Shown piece after piece: positions 31,985 through 43,339 of a stretch of 64,000 nucleotides of DNA. The stretch covers positions 103,760,345-103,824,344 of the forward strand of contig OZ026514.1 in the NCBI GenBank assembly GCA_964019695.1, given 5' to 3'. The notes under the pieces were generated by a model. The model worked only from the letters and a program-made list of their open reading frames with translations, was not told the DNA's origin and searched no databases. The position numbers were made by a program, and so were the translations under genes. The stretch is from Loripinus fragilis. Lineage: Eukaryota; Mollusca; Bivalvia; Lucinida; Lucinidae. Numbering within the stretch: the first letter of the stretch is position 1; the number at the start of each line of letters is the position of its first letter.

Positions 31985-32955
31985 AATGTTCATGACTTCA
32001 ATAAGAGAAACTTATTTTTAACTGCTAAATTATTAAACAAGATTAATGATATCATAAAATTCAAAAAAGCATTTTCTAAATTCTACCTCAGACACTCAGA
32101 GTTAATTGTTAAATACAACATTGGATTAAAAACACTTCTGCAGCAGGGCATATCTGAACCTATATTTTATGGTGATTTAGTTTATAAATTCAAAAGAATT
32201 GTTAGAACTAATTTTAGTGATCAATTTAAAAAGATTATCAAAAGTTATATAAAGGTTGGATATAACTTGGATGTCATGCGACAGTCTGCATGCCTGGTTT
32301 TAAACCCAATCACAGTTTATAGCTATGGTTTCCTCTTTAATTGCATGACAGTGGGTCAGGCCTCAGACTCTATGACGGCTCTGACGTAAAGCTTTAATCA
32401 GTGGGTTGGTACCTGATGCTTATCTGTAGCATGGCCCACTGTGGCTCATGGTTTTCTCTAGCTCTGACTATCTGTGAGTCGTGAGCCCTTTCTTTGTTTC
32501 ATCACAGTGTCTTAATTTGGTTATATTGTTTCTCCATGATGATGCATTGCAATAGTTAGAAGGCCTCCATGCGAGCTGAACATTTGTTGTACTTCAACAA
32601 CAGCAGAATCTAGGGCGAAGATTTGGTACCAGTAAAATGCATTTAAGCCCCCACCCCCCTTTTGGTTTAGGCTGCTGTCCGTTCTAAGGCGGTGGTTCTG
32701 TTGTTGTTGATTTGTTGTTAATTGTAACTCCCATTGTGGGAGTCTGTACTTGTTCTATGGTTTGGTGTGCGTTACTTTATGTCCATTCTAGTATTGCAAT
32801 CATCTTGATGGGGAAGAGAGAGAGCTGGCTGCTTTACTTAGTTTGTCTTCATATTGGCTTGTGAATTGTTGTGTAGCTCTTCCTCGCGGTGCCATGGGTT
32901 TGTCTGCAGTTTGCGATCGTAGTATTTCCTGAGCATACTCACTTACTATTTTGGA
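31985..32955 (+). pseudogene. YLDD-type RT element, 3' part and tail
   Basis: Continues the frame left at 25745: HDFNKRNLFLTAKLLNKIND, KAFSKFYLRHSELIVKYN, ISEPIFYGDLVYKFKRIV, FSDQFKKIIKSYIKVGYNL and ACLVLNPITV, ending near CMTVGQASDSMT. A 550-bp non-coding tail follows, ending CATACTCACTTACTATTTT, which is shared with 18236-18395, 18721-19471 and 21058-21523. Together with 25090-25745 this is one element split by the 6.2-kb transposon. Confidence 0.8.
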
Positions 32956-34050
32956 CCACCGACAACAGAGTAAGATATCTATAAAGACCCCAGTCGACTT
33001 ATAATCGGGAAAATGTTGTGTACATTTCTTTTAAATTTAGGCCTGATCGCTGTTTCAAGTTTAGAGTTACAAGCCTTTGAGCTATGTAAAATATGGTGTC
33101 TTTTAACATTATGCTGGCTCTCAGGTGAGCGACCGTTGCTTTGCCTTGCTGTCTGTTGCATAGTGCACCGCAAAAAGTAGTTAGGCTTGTTTATCATACT
33201 GCGGAGGGTAGAAATTCCACAATGCCGGCACCCAATCCCTCCAACAAAAATCCTAATTATGCCAACCAGTTATTCATAAGCGCACCTAAGGATTGATTCA
33301 TTACTTCCCGATTAACTACACCAGCTGTTAAAACTTTTACTGTTAAAACGCAATCCTGTACAAGATTATGAAATTTTGTTTTATTAAGTGTTTGTTTATT
33401 AATGCAATTTACAAAACAAAGTGATTAACAAACACCAAAAACTAACAGCACCAAGACAAACAATAAACAATATAACAGATCTAAAGAAAGTGGCGAGGTT
33501 GTATCAGGTTAAGCTGATTTAAATCAGAATAGCTCCAGATAGGATGGGGTTTAAAACAAAAATAAAACGGTATTATTTTATTCATTCCTCTTTGAAAGCA
33601 TTTATTGTGATGTTTATTGGAAGTGGCGTTACGCTTCCAGTTATTACCAACAACATACGTTTTATTGGAGAAAAAAAGAAAAATAATAATCAGTGATCAG
33701 TGTATACTTACTACTTATCTAGATTATGAATTACCTACAATAAAATTGAGTCCAAAACTTAGGCAAAATAGATTTAAAGTACAGTCTAATGAGACCCAGA
33801 ATAGCCAGTGTAAGTTTGCAATTTGTTTGGCTCTTTCTATTCGTTATCTAAATTCCTTCAGCATGTATATATTGATGAACAGTGAAATCACTAAGTAGAA
33901 TGCGTTTAGCGCATTCCAATTTCACATTATACACAACAAGGGACGTTTTGTTGTCTTAAGTCTAAATACAGATAATCGCTGCTCTTTTAAGAAGCTTTTG
34001 TATTGTTAACAATCAATGCGTCATCTCCTAGAAGTGAATTGATTTGTAAT
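32956..34050. other. no recognised feature
   Basis: A decayed unit of the 18.4-kb array (near 32960-33050) is followed by sequence I cannot assign. Upstream exons of the gene ending at 35046 could lie here, but no clear one is visible. Confidence 0.35.
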
Positions 34051-34065
34051 ATGAGTTAAGATACT

Positions 34066-35046
34066 TTGTGCTTTCTAACGGAGATAAAATCACAATTTTA
34101 TACTGAAAGAAACGGAAAATATTCATATAGACATTCATTCATAGTAATTTATTTCACGGAGACACTTGAACAAATGCAGGGGAAGTTGACCGATTCCACA
34201 ATGAAGTATTTCATTGCAATATCAGAGAATAAGAAGAAAGAATTGGAATTGAAAAATACGGAATTTAAAATAGAAGGCGAGCAGAAAAAGATGCTTACAC
34301 GGTACTGGAAGGATAAAATAGATGTGTTTGACGAAATGATACGTTTAAATGTGAGGACACCGACATATAGCGGGCGTGATACCCCAGGGACAGACAGGGA
34401 GAGTGATGGTAGAATCACCCTGGGACCTATGAAGATAGACGCTAAACTAATGAGTGGCAAACCAATGTCGCTTCAAAGAGGAAAGAAAGGTTTAAGTTCA
34501 GGGATAGAACCAGTTATAAGTATTGAAGGTTCAGATGCAGTTTGTTACCCTAACAAAGAGGCGAGAAAAGGACGAAAGGTGGCGCTGAACATTGGTGTGT
34601 TAAGACGAATGGAACAGTGTAAGGCTCTAGCCGAGTCTATTGAATCTCTTCATGATAAAACTGAGAGAGACTATGACACAAGTAGTTCACCATACTGGAG
34701 GGATGGACTTTCACCACGACGTCCATTTACAGCACCACGAGGAGGAACAAGATGGGGAAAGTCTGGTCAGAAGAGGAATGCTAAAAGTGCAGGTGCAGGG
34801 GTTCGTCCCGAAGCAACTCCTCTGGTGGGCCCAGCGGAAACAAATGACATTTCTAAACCAACAGAAGAACCTTCGACGAACAGAAAAAAGTTAGCTTCGC
34901 CCGCGGGACCAACTTCACTGACAATGTCTACAGCGAAGCGTCTTGCATCTATGAGCAGTTCTAACAGTACAAGAATATTGTCAGCCAGCAGTACGTCAAC
35001 TGTATCAACAGACAAACGGCTGTTGTCCACTAGCAGTGTGTCGTGA
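34066..35046 (+). CDS. uncharacterised protein, probable 3' exon
   Basis: An open frame ending at TGA 35044-35046, the longest non-transposon ORF in the window. The first in-frame ATG is at 34174; upstream codons are open only to about 34060, so the exon probably begins at an acceptor near 34150-34180 that I cannot fix. The N-terminal part (about residues 38-90 of the frame) is charged and helical, likely coiled coil (ENKKKELELKNTEFKIEGEQ). The middle is basic (NKEARKGRKVALNIGVLRRM). The last 130 residues are low complexity, rich in Pro, Arg, Ser and Thr, ending in repeated RLASMSSSNS / RLLSTSSVS phrases. No family recognised. Composition is balanced and unlike the transposon ORFs nearby, which supports a host gene. 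It could be a cytoskeletal or ciliary protein, but that is a guess. Confidence 0.6.
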   Translation: MCFLTEIKSQFYTERNGKYSYRHSFIVIYFTETLEQMQGKLTDSTMKYFIAISENKKKELELKNTEFKIEGEQKKMLTRYWKDKIDVFDEMIRLNVRTPTYSGRDTPGTDRESDGRITLGPMKIDAKLMSGKPMSLQRGKKGLSSGIEPVISIEGSDAVCYPNKEARKGRKVALNIGVLRRMEQCKALAESIESLHDKTERDYDTSSSPYWRDGLSPRRPFTAPRGGTRWGKSGQKRNAKSAGAGVRPEATPLVGPAETNDISKPTEEPSTNRKKLASPAGPTSLTMSTAKRLASMSSSNSTRILSASSTSTVSTDKRLLSTSSVS

Positions 35047-35577
35047 GGAGAGACACGTTCAAAATGATCGACTTGGGTTTCTTGGGACAGCGGCTGAATT
35101 CAATAGAGTGATGATCAGTGAAAAATCCTGATCATACTATTGCTTAAGAAATGTCTTATTCATGGTTTTCACCGTTACATTATAGATCCAGTTTATGAGA
35201 TTTTGGTACTTAAAGCATATGCACAAAATCACTCCGTGTCCAACAATGAAATTTTCTTACAGGTAGATTATTCGTTTACTTCACTCGTCTCAAGCTGGTG
35301 ACAATCAATAGGTAAATTTCGGAAAGCTTCGGTTGTTTGCCGGAAAGAAGCGGCGATATGCGATGTTGAGGTGTGAAAATAATCCCTGGGGCTAGTGGTC
35401 TTATCTTAATCCTCAAAAAACACTGATTTTTATGGTTTTAATTGAATAACGACTTATTACAAAGAGAGTAGAGTTTTAACTCTTAAAGCGCCAAGAAAAA
35501 ATGCATTTTAAAATGTCGTCTGCTGAAGTCATCTGCTGCAAATAATTGCCAAGCATTTCTGATGCATTAAGTATAGA
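35047..35577. other. 3' flank of the 34-kb ORF
   Basis: Likely 3' UTR and downstream sequence. A small hairpin ATGATCAG..CTGATCAT lies at 35110-35140. I see no clear AATAAA close to the stop. Confidence 0.4.
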
Positions 35578-35931
35578 GGCAAACAGCGTGGACCCAGAAC
35601 AGACTCTCTACTCAAGTTTATTAGATAACTTGACACACCAGCTAAACAGTGTGGGCCCTGATCAGACGCCATATTACGCGGTGTCTCATCTGGGTTCGCA
35701 CTGTTTGTATATATGTCCCTTTTATGAGATGCTCTGCTCAAACAGGTTAGATCGATATGATATTATAACTAATGTTGCTAACTATGACATTCAGTCAGCA
35801 AAAAGTGCAGACCCTGACCAGATGCCACATTATGCGGAGTCTCATCTGGGTTCACACAGTTTGTATTATGTCCCATTTGGACACTCTGCCATTACAGCAA
35901 ATAGTGCAGGCCCCGATCAGACGCCACATGT
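35578..35931. repeat. cluster of family C hairpins
   Basis: Two full hairpins (35643-35708 and 35795-35863) and two half copies (35578-35606, 35894-35931). Each arm has AACAGTG..GACCCTGATCAGACGCC and the complement GGNGTCTCATCTGGGTTCGCACTGTTTG. A 129-codon ORF through them is just the repeat translated (PDQTPHYA..HLGSH), not a gene. Confidence 0.8.
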
Positions 35932-36851
35932 ATAAAGAATGGCTTTAGGCATAAACATAAAATATTATCGTTTTTTTTTTTTGCGCTATTTATTCAGTTG
36001 TTGTTGTTATTTTTCAAAATTATTTGTCGAAACGTTTTGATAAACCTTATCACCAGAAGAGACTCGCATGCAACTAAATCATATTATCATATATATATTC
36101 CACAATTTACTTTCTTGAAAAAGTGATACCAGAGTTTCAAAACGTTTAGAACCATGTCCAAATCTACAGCTAAGTAAACGTCGTATGGGGTCCATGTAAT
36201 CCTTTGTTTATTGGTAAAGACGGATGTAACCACTTATCCATTCTCAAATATTACAGCCATAGCAGCGAAGACCCAGATTACCGGCGGCACTGCGTTGTGT
36301 CCTAAAGCAGGACACATTAATCCCTGCATAGTACTGGTTTACACGTCCCGTCATAACTGAAAAATTGTTGACCGGGACGTAAAGAATCAAACCAATCAAA
36401 CAACTAAACTACGTTCTGTGACATTTCGTGAAGGTATACAATGCTTTCTATCATAAAATCAAAATAGTTTCAACATTCGGATAATGCAAGCAGTGTAGAT
36501 CCTGATGGGTTCCATTAACGTTTTGGTGAATTAGCGAGCGGTCTGAATTAAGAAAAATCAATTACTGCACAATTTTATATTGCAAAAGTAATAAAATTTG
36601 ATTCCAAAAGTCACTCGCATGCAACAAAACCTGGTTATCTCCGGACTAGGCCCTATTATTAGTCATATATATGACTGTCAAATTTATTATAAGCGGATTT
36701 TTTTTTATTACAATTAACTTTTTCGTAACAATACCAACAATTTGAATCCAGACCAGAGCCTATAGTTACATACACTCCGCATGGGTCCTTGTTTCTGATG
36801 ATTCGTTTTTCGTTTGTTTATTCGTATGACGGGTGTCAAGTTGGTCCTACC
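35932..36851. other. spacer around the SINE
   Basis: AT-rich, with T-runs near 35970 and 36705. Nothing else recognised. Confidence 0.35.
36268..36410 (+). mobile_element. SINE copy, truncated
   Basis: From TTACCGGCGGCACTGCGTTG to GGGACGTAAAGAATCAAACC and a CAATCAAACAA tail; matches 26650-26790. The B-box part is missing. Confidence 0.6.
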
Positions 36852-37066
36852 TTAGCCTGGGATCCAGTCTCATCATTTTTTTCTTCTTTTTATTTTTTAT
36901 TTTTCCGTTTCTTGGTCAAAAATGACAATATTAATCGGAATCAATAACGGACCACCGATACCTTTGATGGTGTATCTTTTTATTCTCTTATTTTTTTTTT
37001 AGAATATTAGCATTAAAATATTATTGCCAAAATACACCAACTGGACCCAGGCTAGTCCTACCTATC
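36852..37066. repeat. inverted-repeat element (~215 bp)
   Basis: TTAGCCTGGGATCCAGT at the left is mirrored by ACTGGACCCAGGCTAG at the right. Inner arms also pair loosely (ACCTTTGATGGTGTA against TACACCA). T-rich core. Non-coding MITE-like. Confidence 0.65.
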
Positions 37067-37200
37067 CATTGGGGCTTGAGAATTAAAATTAAGTCCTAGA
37101 CTTTATCTGTATCCATGTGTATATGAGAGTAGCGAAGGCGTTTATGGGTCTACACATATGCGCAGACTCCTCTTGGTCTTTCTTATATATATATAATAAA

Positions 37201-37275
37201 GCGGGCCACTATCGGCCCGCCAGCAAAACGCCATTCCAATGATATTTCTCTGGCGGACCGAGAGTGGCCCTAGCC
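37201..37275. repeat. GC-rich hairpin
   Basis: GCGGGCCACTATCGGCCCGCCAG pairs with CTGGCGGACCGAGAGTGGCCC around a short AT-rich loop. The arms look like a diverged repeat end, not a terminator. Confidence 0.65.
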
Positions 37276-37393
37276 TCCATGCTCGTCAGTGCGACAAATA
37301 ATTGTCATGTACCTCCAGCTTTTAATTACTGATCGAGACATGTTTAATCAAATATTTTAAATTCGGACAACGGACATAATCATGATAATGATG

Positions 37394-37625
37394 CCATGTC
37401 GCGAGAAAACCTGTCGTCAGGGTAAGAGTCATGTAAGGCTCAAACCAACCTGCTCAGATACAGAGACTAGATGGAAAATTAAAATTTTGTACGAAGCAAG
37501 TTAAGATATTTTACTTTCCAATAAGCAAATAACAAAGGCACTGATCAGACTGCGCGGGTGCACTGGCTGGTCTGCGCCTTTATTGTTCGCATGTAATATG
37601 CCAGGTTTTCCTGCGATGAGGCCCA
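37394..37625. mobile_element. MITE family A, copy 2
   Basis: Begins CCATGTCGCGAGAAAACCTG, has the core GATACAGAGACTAGATGG, and ends CCAGGTTTTCCTGCGATGAG. Same length as the copy at 1-239. Confidence 0.8.
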
Positions 37626-38393
37626 TTATTATTTTATATATTATGCTTTTAAAAATATTGACATCAACATCTCTAAATATACATACAACACAATAAAAAA
37701 GGTAATTCCATAATTGATAAAATGATTTTATTCAAACTGAATAATTATATAATCTTCCGGACGTTTATTATAATCATACTGATCAAACTGAGAAATTATG
37801 ATACCCTGAAGACAAATGCAACCGGCCACTGACTTGATACTCGTGATTATCCGCCATAAGGCCGATAATCCTAAAAGGTAGAAAAAATTACAACACCAGT
37901 GTTACAAATCTCTAAAAAGGGAGTTTAATTTTTTATTTTATTTCAACAAATTAAATATCAAAAGATTCCTAAAAGTCTCCACTACGCAATGCTACCAGCA
38001 ATTTTTTTCTCATATTATTTAAAAAGGGATATTATTATGTTTTTAATAACAATCCACGGAAAAAACGGGACATTTTTACTATTTGTTTAATCATTTCGGC
38101 AGTGGTCAGAAAAAACTCGAAAAAGGGAGTTTAAGTTTTCATCCAAAAATTATGAAAAATATATCAAAATGTTCGCAGAATAATGTTGTTTCTAAAGCTA
38201 CCAGCATTTTTTTTGTATTATGTTCCAGACTTTTTTAATAAGAGTTTAATTAATACTTTCCTATTCGTTTCAGTGTAAACCGCTATACGGATTAATACAG
38301 GTAAATCTGTCATGACAATTTTTCATTGTTGGGTATGCTCTAGATATGAACGTACAGCTATCTAAAGGTGATAGAAGCCTTAATTTCAACATG
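37626..38393. repeat. spacer with a decayed direct duplication
   Basis: Blocks starting near 37915 and 38118 share AAAAAGGGAGTTTAA and GCTACCAGCA.TTTTTT, with a step of about 203 bp. The rest is AT-rich and unrecognised. Confidence 0.45.
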
Positions 38394-39782
38394 GCCTTGA
38401 AGTTATAAAACTTTTCATACTCAACTCAACTGAGCACGGAATTCATGCTACTCATAAATGTTAAAATGGCAATTTATCTACAGGATAAATACACCTGAGA
38501 ACAATCTATATTTTCACCATTTTTCCTTTTATGAGCAATCGAAATTCCATGCCTCAGTTGAGTTGAGCATGAAAAAAGTTTTATAACCACGGGGCCTGAT
38601 CTTTAATCTACACACCTACTGACCCGAATGAGTGTGTGCGAGCAGCGAAGGCTTTAAAAGATTGTGGGTTTGCGCATGATCGTTTGACACTTCGCTGCTC
38701 GCATATATACAATAAGTACCAAAATCTCATGATCTGTGATTATTCAACACAACCAACTAAACATGAATCACATCACATGTCGATATCCAAAGCTACCCGA
38801 GTTGATCTAAGTTGTTTTAGTGCCAAAAGATGTTCAGAATACTCGCATGAACTTCATGTCTGACAAGTGCGTAGCCAGAACGCTGAATTAGTTACGCACA
38901 ACGAGACTAGGGATAAGTACTACGAATAGAGCAATACTTCTCATCAATTACGCTCCAGTCCCTTATGATAAGAAAAACACTATTTCCATATTGGGTGATT
39001 TTCCTTAAATGTATACGATTTTCATTACGCACGTGCGTAACTACATAATGGGAGTTACGCCTCAGTATGCATGAAGTATTTGATAGTGCTATCCATCTCA
39101 TGGTGGAATATTATAAGCAGAGTGATGGACGTTACTTTGCAAAATGGCGTAGTATTTGTTCACTTTAAAATCTTGATGAGTTTATAATCAAAATGTAAGA
39201 AAGTGCTCATGTAATTTACATATAGGGTGCCTCTGTTCCTTATAGTTTGTCGTTTTTAAATTGGCTAGTAACGAAAATACCGGCCCGAGGCTATAAAACT
39301 TTTGTCATGCTCAACTCAACTGAGCATGAAATTTATCTTGTTAATAAATGTTAAAATATCAACTCTTGTTGGCATTTTAACATTTATTAGCATGATAAAT
39401 ACAACACCTGAGAGTTCGAAAGCATGAAAAGACTATATTTTTCGGCAATTTTGTTTTTATGCTCAGTTGAGTTGAGCATGAAAAAAGTTTTATAACCTCG
39501 GGACCAGATCTTAAGGGTTTGTGACCAGGCTCCGATGTTATATTTGGATATATTTTTTTCATGCTCAACTCAAGTGATCATTAAATTTACAATGCTCATT
39601 CATGTTAAAATGCCAAATTATTGGCATTTTAACATTTATTAGCGAGATAAATACACAAACTGAGTCACGGTTTAAAGCAGGTGAAATTGTTCTTTTTTCA
39701 GTATTTTACTTTCTGTTAGCAGTTAAAATTTCATGCTCAGTTGAGTTACGCATTTAAAAAAGTTTTATAACCTCGGAACCAG
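38394..39782. repeat. three palindromic elements (AACTCAACTGAGC)
   Basis: Copies at 38394-38600, 39285-39515 and 39540-39782 each read TTATAAAACTTTT..CATGCTCAACTCAACTGAGCA and its complement, with a shared centre (TTAACATTTATTAGC.TGATAAATAC). The arms are 50-60 bp. 38601-39284 between the first two holds no recognised feature. Non-coding. Confidence 0.75.
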
Positions 39783-39838
39783 GTAAGTTCAAACAAAGAC
39801 AAAGTTAAGATAAAATATACAAATCGTAATCAGCTGAA

Positions 39839-40370
39839 CGCTTGATATGTGTTATTGACACTTTCTGTCGTTCTACAGAATGGCATTAGCACGTGCTAAA
39901 TATTCTAGGGGTTCTCCAGATAAGGGAGGAATTAACAAACAGCAACAATCATCAATTTTCGAATGCTTCCAGAATTGAATTAACAAAGGGCAATAGCTCT
40001 AAAATTATTACATGCAGAATAATGGTTCTTGTTCACTGTACTTCTCATTGTGATCAATCCACCAATGAAGTTTCTAGCAGTCTGAGTTATGTCCGGATAA
40101 AATACCTTCAATTTTAGCACTCGCAAAAATGCGAGCAGAATTCATAGAATGCAAGCTTAAAAATACATCACTTGGTTTTTCTTGCGGGTGCAATCTTCTG
40201 CCACTTGTAAACTGGAAGTACAAATTCTAGAAACATCCATAATTGATGATGTGCAGTCGGCGCGCAGTCCTTGTTAATCCCTCCCTTATCTTGAGAACCC
40301 CCATGGTGTTTAGCACGTGCTTAAGCCATTTTGTTGAACGACAAAAAGTGTAAATATCACATATCAAGCG
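39839..40370. mobile_element. 532-bp MITE with ~105-bp TIRs
   Basis: CGCTTGATATGTG..ATTGACACTTT and onward through TTAGCACGTGCTAAA to AAGGGAGG is mirrored at 40265-40370. No ORF beyond repeat translation. Confidence 0.75.
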
Positions 40371-40375
40371 TCCAG

Positions 40376-40930
40376 GGGCCAGTTTCATCAAAGCATTTAA
40401 GACGTGTTTTTGTCTTTAACATGTCTTAGGACATGTTTAAGACAAAAAAAGTGTTTCATCAAACTCTGGAGATTTAGGAAGTTCTCACTTTTTGTCCTAT
40501 ACGTAGGACAAATAAATCGGTGTCCCAGCCGATACTTTTGTCCTTAATAGTATACGTGTACAATGTACTAACGACGATTGCTGCTTTTCAAGTGATATTG
40601 GAGGCTAAAGAGGACGATAATCGGCGGAGGCTAAAACATAGAATGTTCAGGGACAGGTATATTTGCTTTACAATTATGCTTCTTACTGACCTGCCTCCAT
40701 ATTTCTATCAGTTTCGGAGTTGGAAGCATACCTCAGCCCCTCCCCAAACATCTGGCTCTACTTGTCGCCACACAACCGTGCAAGGAAGTTGTTACTCTTA
40801 ATTCCATTCACCATTATAAATATGGCATTGTCGTAGGTATTGCGGAGAAAACCTTTCAGTATCGCTCTATCATAAACGTAGCATGGAGATGGTTGCGGTT
40901 TCCGTCACCAACAGCTAAGGCCATACAAAG
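40376..40930 (+). mobile_element. possible PIF/Harbinger relic
   Basis: GGGGCCAGTTTCATCAAAGC at 40375 looks like a Harbinger-type terminus. Just inside is a short ORF (40520-40801) with RRRLKHRMFRDRYICF, faintly like the start of HARBI1-type transposases. No catalytic triad and no right terminus were found. Weak call. Confidence 0.3.
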
Positions 40931-41585
40931 ATAAAACCTCGGTTTCATCAGAAAGACTGAAGAAGGCCGTAAGCTGACCCATGATCCTAAAATGTATCAG
41001 ATCAGTGAACTTAAAATGGCATTTTCTTTACTATTTTTGTTGTTAAAATTTGTTCGGTTCGTTTGCTTATTTTTTGTGTTTTAATAGTAATAAATGTGCA
41101 TTAATACGTCTTGATGAGCTTCATAGTGAAAAAAAGAATTCCACCACCCGCAGGTGTGCACTATTATCTCTGTGTGAGTCCGTTCGTCCGTGTATACCTT
41201 TGCAACTCATGAAAATGCTATAACTCTTGAACCACATGGTATATTTTGATCAAATTATTCATAATTCTGCAGGAAATTACCAATTTTGCTATCCACACAT
41301 TCCTTCTGACGCCGAATACTGATAAATCTACGTTCACCACTATGCTGTGCACATTACGGTCAGTTGAATTTTGAGCTATTTTCGCTCAGAGAAGGCTAAT
41401 GTCGGTCGAAGCATCTATATCTATATAGGTATTTGATCAGTTCTTGAGATAACAGAGATGGGACCCGAAACATAGAGAACAATTGCCAATTTTAGTTTAG
41501 ACTACTGTAAGTAAGGATTCTACATGTATTATCAGAACAACTGGTATGGAACCTAATTCTTAGGTTTGGCGATTAAGTCATCATA
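40931..41585. other. no recognised feature
   Basis: Non-coding spacer. Confidence 0.4.
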
Positions 41586-41758
41586 GTGTACCGTGGTTTG
41601 TCTGTCTGTACATGAAGAAAATCCACGAGCTTTGAACAGCAAGTGGGTTATTTCCCTGTTCAGGTAGACAACCACGATGTTATGTGACACGTCCTACATC
41701 TATGTAGACCTTGCACATTTCGAGATATTTATGCTTAAGTTGGCAAGGGTGGTATAAA
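41586..41758 (+). mobile_element. palindromic family D MITE
   Basis: TTTGTCTGTCTGTACATG..CAGGTAGACAA palindrome plus CTATGTAGACCTTGCACAT and TTGGCAAGGGTGGTATAAA. Diverged copy of 42262-42434. Confidence 0.65.
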
Positions 41759-41835
41759 TGTACCCCATGCACAGGTTTAGATAAACAAATATGTTCAGCG
41801 TAACATTCTAAAGATTGTCTTACCCATAATTTTTA

Positions 41836-41960
41836 GCATGTGTTTTGGGTGATCAAAAGAACCGTCTCATTGAGACGGTTCTTTTGAGTACCCACAACAT
41901 ATGTTTCGGTTGAGAAATAAGAAAATTATTTTCTGTTACGCACTCTTAACTAAAGTCCTG
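41836..41960. repeat. palindromic family B, full copy
   Basis: GTGTTTTGGGTGATC then the perfect hairpin AAAAGAACCGTCTCATTGAGACGGTTCTTTT and the conserved tail through TTACGCACTCTTAACTAAAG. Best-preserved copy here. Confidence 0.8.
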
Positions 41961-42261
41961 GCCCCATGATTAATCGCCTCAGTCGAACTTTTGATCAGTT
42001 CAGTGACCCTAACACCAGTATATTTATATACGGCTGTGTTAGTAACGCAAGCAGTTCCTTAATCTAGATTATGGATTATATTAATCATAGTTAAACCGTC
42101 TATATTGATAAGGTTCCTTTTTTAGAAACGTTTAGAATCGAAATTATGATTAACAAAAAGAATATGTCAGCCAATTAATCCTTTGACAGAAGTAGGGGAA
42201 TGATATATTGTGGGCTTACAGGAAATAATGAGGAGATTTTTCAAACCATGAATCGTGTAAC

Positions 42262-42434
42262 AGTTATACCATAGGTTGTCCGCCTGTACGTGGAGATAAG
42301 CCACGAGCTTTAGCGAGTGGATTATCTCACGTACAGGTGGACACACATGGTATAACTATTTTATACCACCTACACCAGTGTAGACCTTGCAAATCACGAG
42401 ATATTTCGTGCTAAAGTTGGTAAGGGTGGTATAA
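42262..42434 (+). mobile_element. palindromic family D MITE
   Basis: Palindrome TTGTCCGCCTGTACGTGGAG..CTCACGTACAGGTGGACA and the tail GTGTAGACCTTGCAAAT / AAAGTTGGTAAGGGTGG. Best-preserved copy of the family. Confidence 0.75.
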
Positions 42435-43339
42435 GATTTGATATTTCACATATCACAAAGGCTGGTTTTACTCGTGTGAAGCTCAATGAAAAATGTCTGA
42501 ACACAAAAAGGATCCTTAACTTTTAATAGTTTAAATTAAAATATCTGGGTTGGGAAAGAACACTGAGATTTTTATAACCGCTACTTTAAAAAGTGCGGGG
42601 TATCTGTTCAAAATATTTGCGCTGAGTGTCCGTCACCACTTCGTTTCCGGTCTCTATCGTGAGCATTTTTTGACCAATTTTCTTCAAACTTTGTATAGGA
42701 GTCGATATTGGGGAAGAATGGTTTGGGCTTGTAGATGGGTAAATTTTTTGAAATAAGCACAGATTTATTGCCCTTGGTTGGTGTTGAAAGTTCGTTTCCG
42801 CTCTCTTGCTTGATCATGTTTTACTGATACGTGTAAATTATTTAAAAACATACTTAATGATGTTCATACCAAGGACAAAGGGGAGATAAATTTGGCCAAA
42901 CATAACTACTCTAAAAATTGTATTTTAATACTATATAAGTTGAAGGGCTAAAACGTTAGGTTTTTTTTTATTAAACTACCATCAAAGGCAGTAACTTAGA
43001 TTTATTTAACAATATCTCATTCTATCTTTCTGGCCAGTAAGCGTGCAAAATGCAGTTAATACCTTTGAATGTAATTACAAAAATGGGAATCATTCAATTT
43101 TTGCGTATAAAAGTCTGTTCCCCACCTTGACCCCGCTTCCCACTAACATATAAAATGTAAATTCATTATATACGTTTAACATTTAAAGGATTGCTGGGTC
43201 AATGTGGAAAACAAAGTTTTATACGGATAAAATGGAAGCATTCCCATTCATTCGAAAAAATATAAAGTACGCAGGAATACTGATTTGACACATATTTATC
43301 CCAATATATAAAAAAATCTATTCAACATCACACTTGAAA
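42435..43339. other. no recognised feature
   Basis: AT-rich spacer, with only short overlapping ORFs on both strands. Confidence 0.4.

Noticed and set aside
35546..35935. 129-codon ORF with PDQTPHYA repeats
   Set aside because: It is the translation of palindromic family C hairpins; no independent protein signature.
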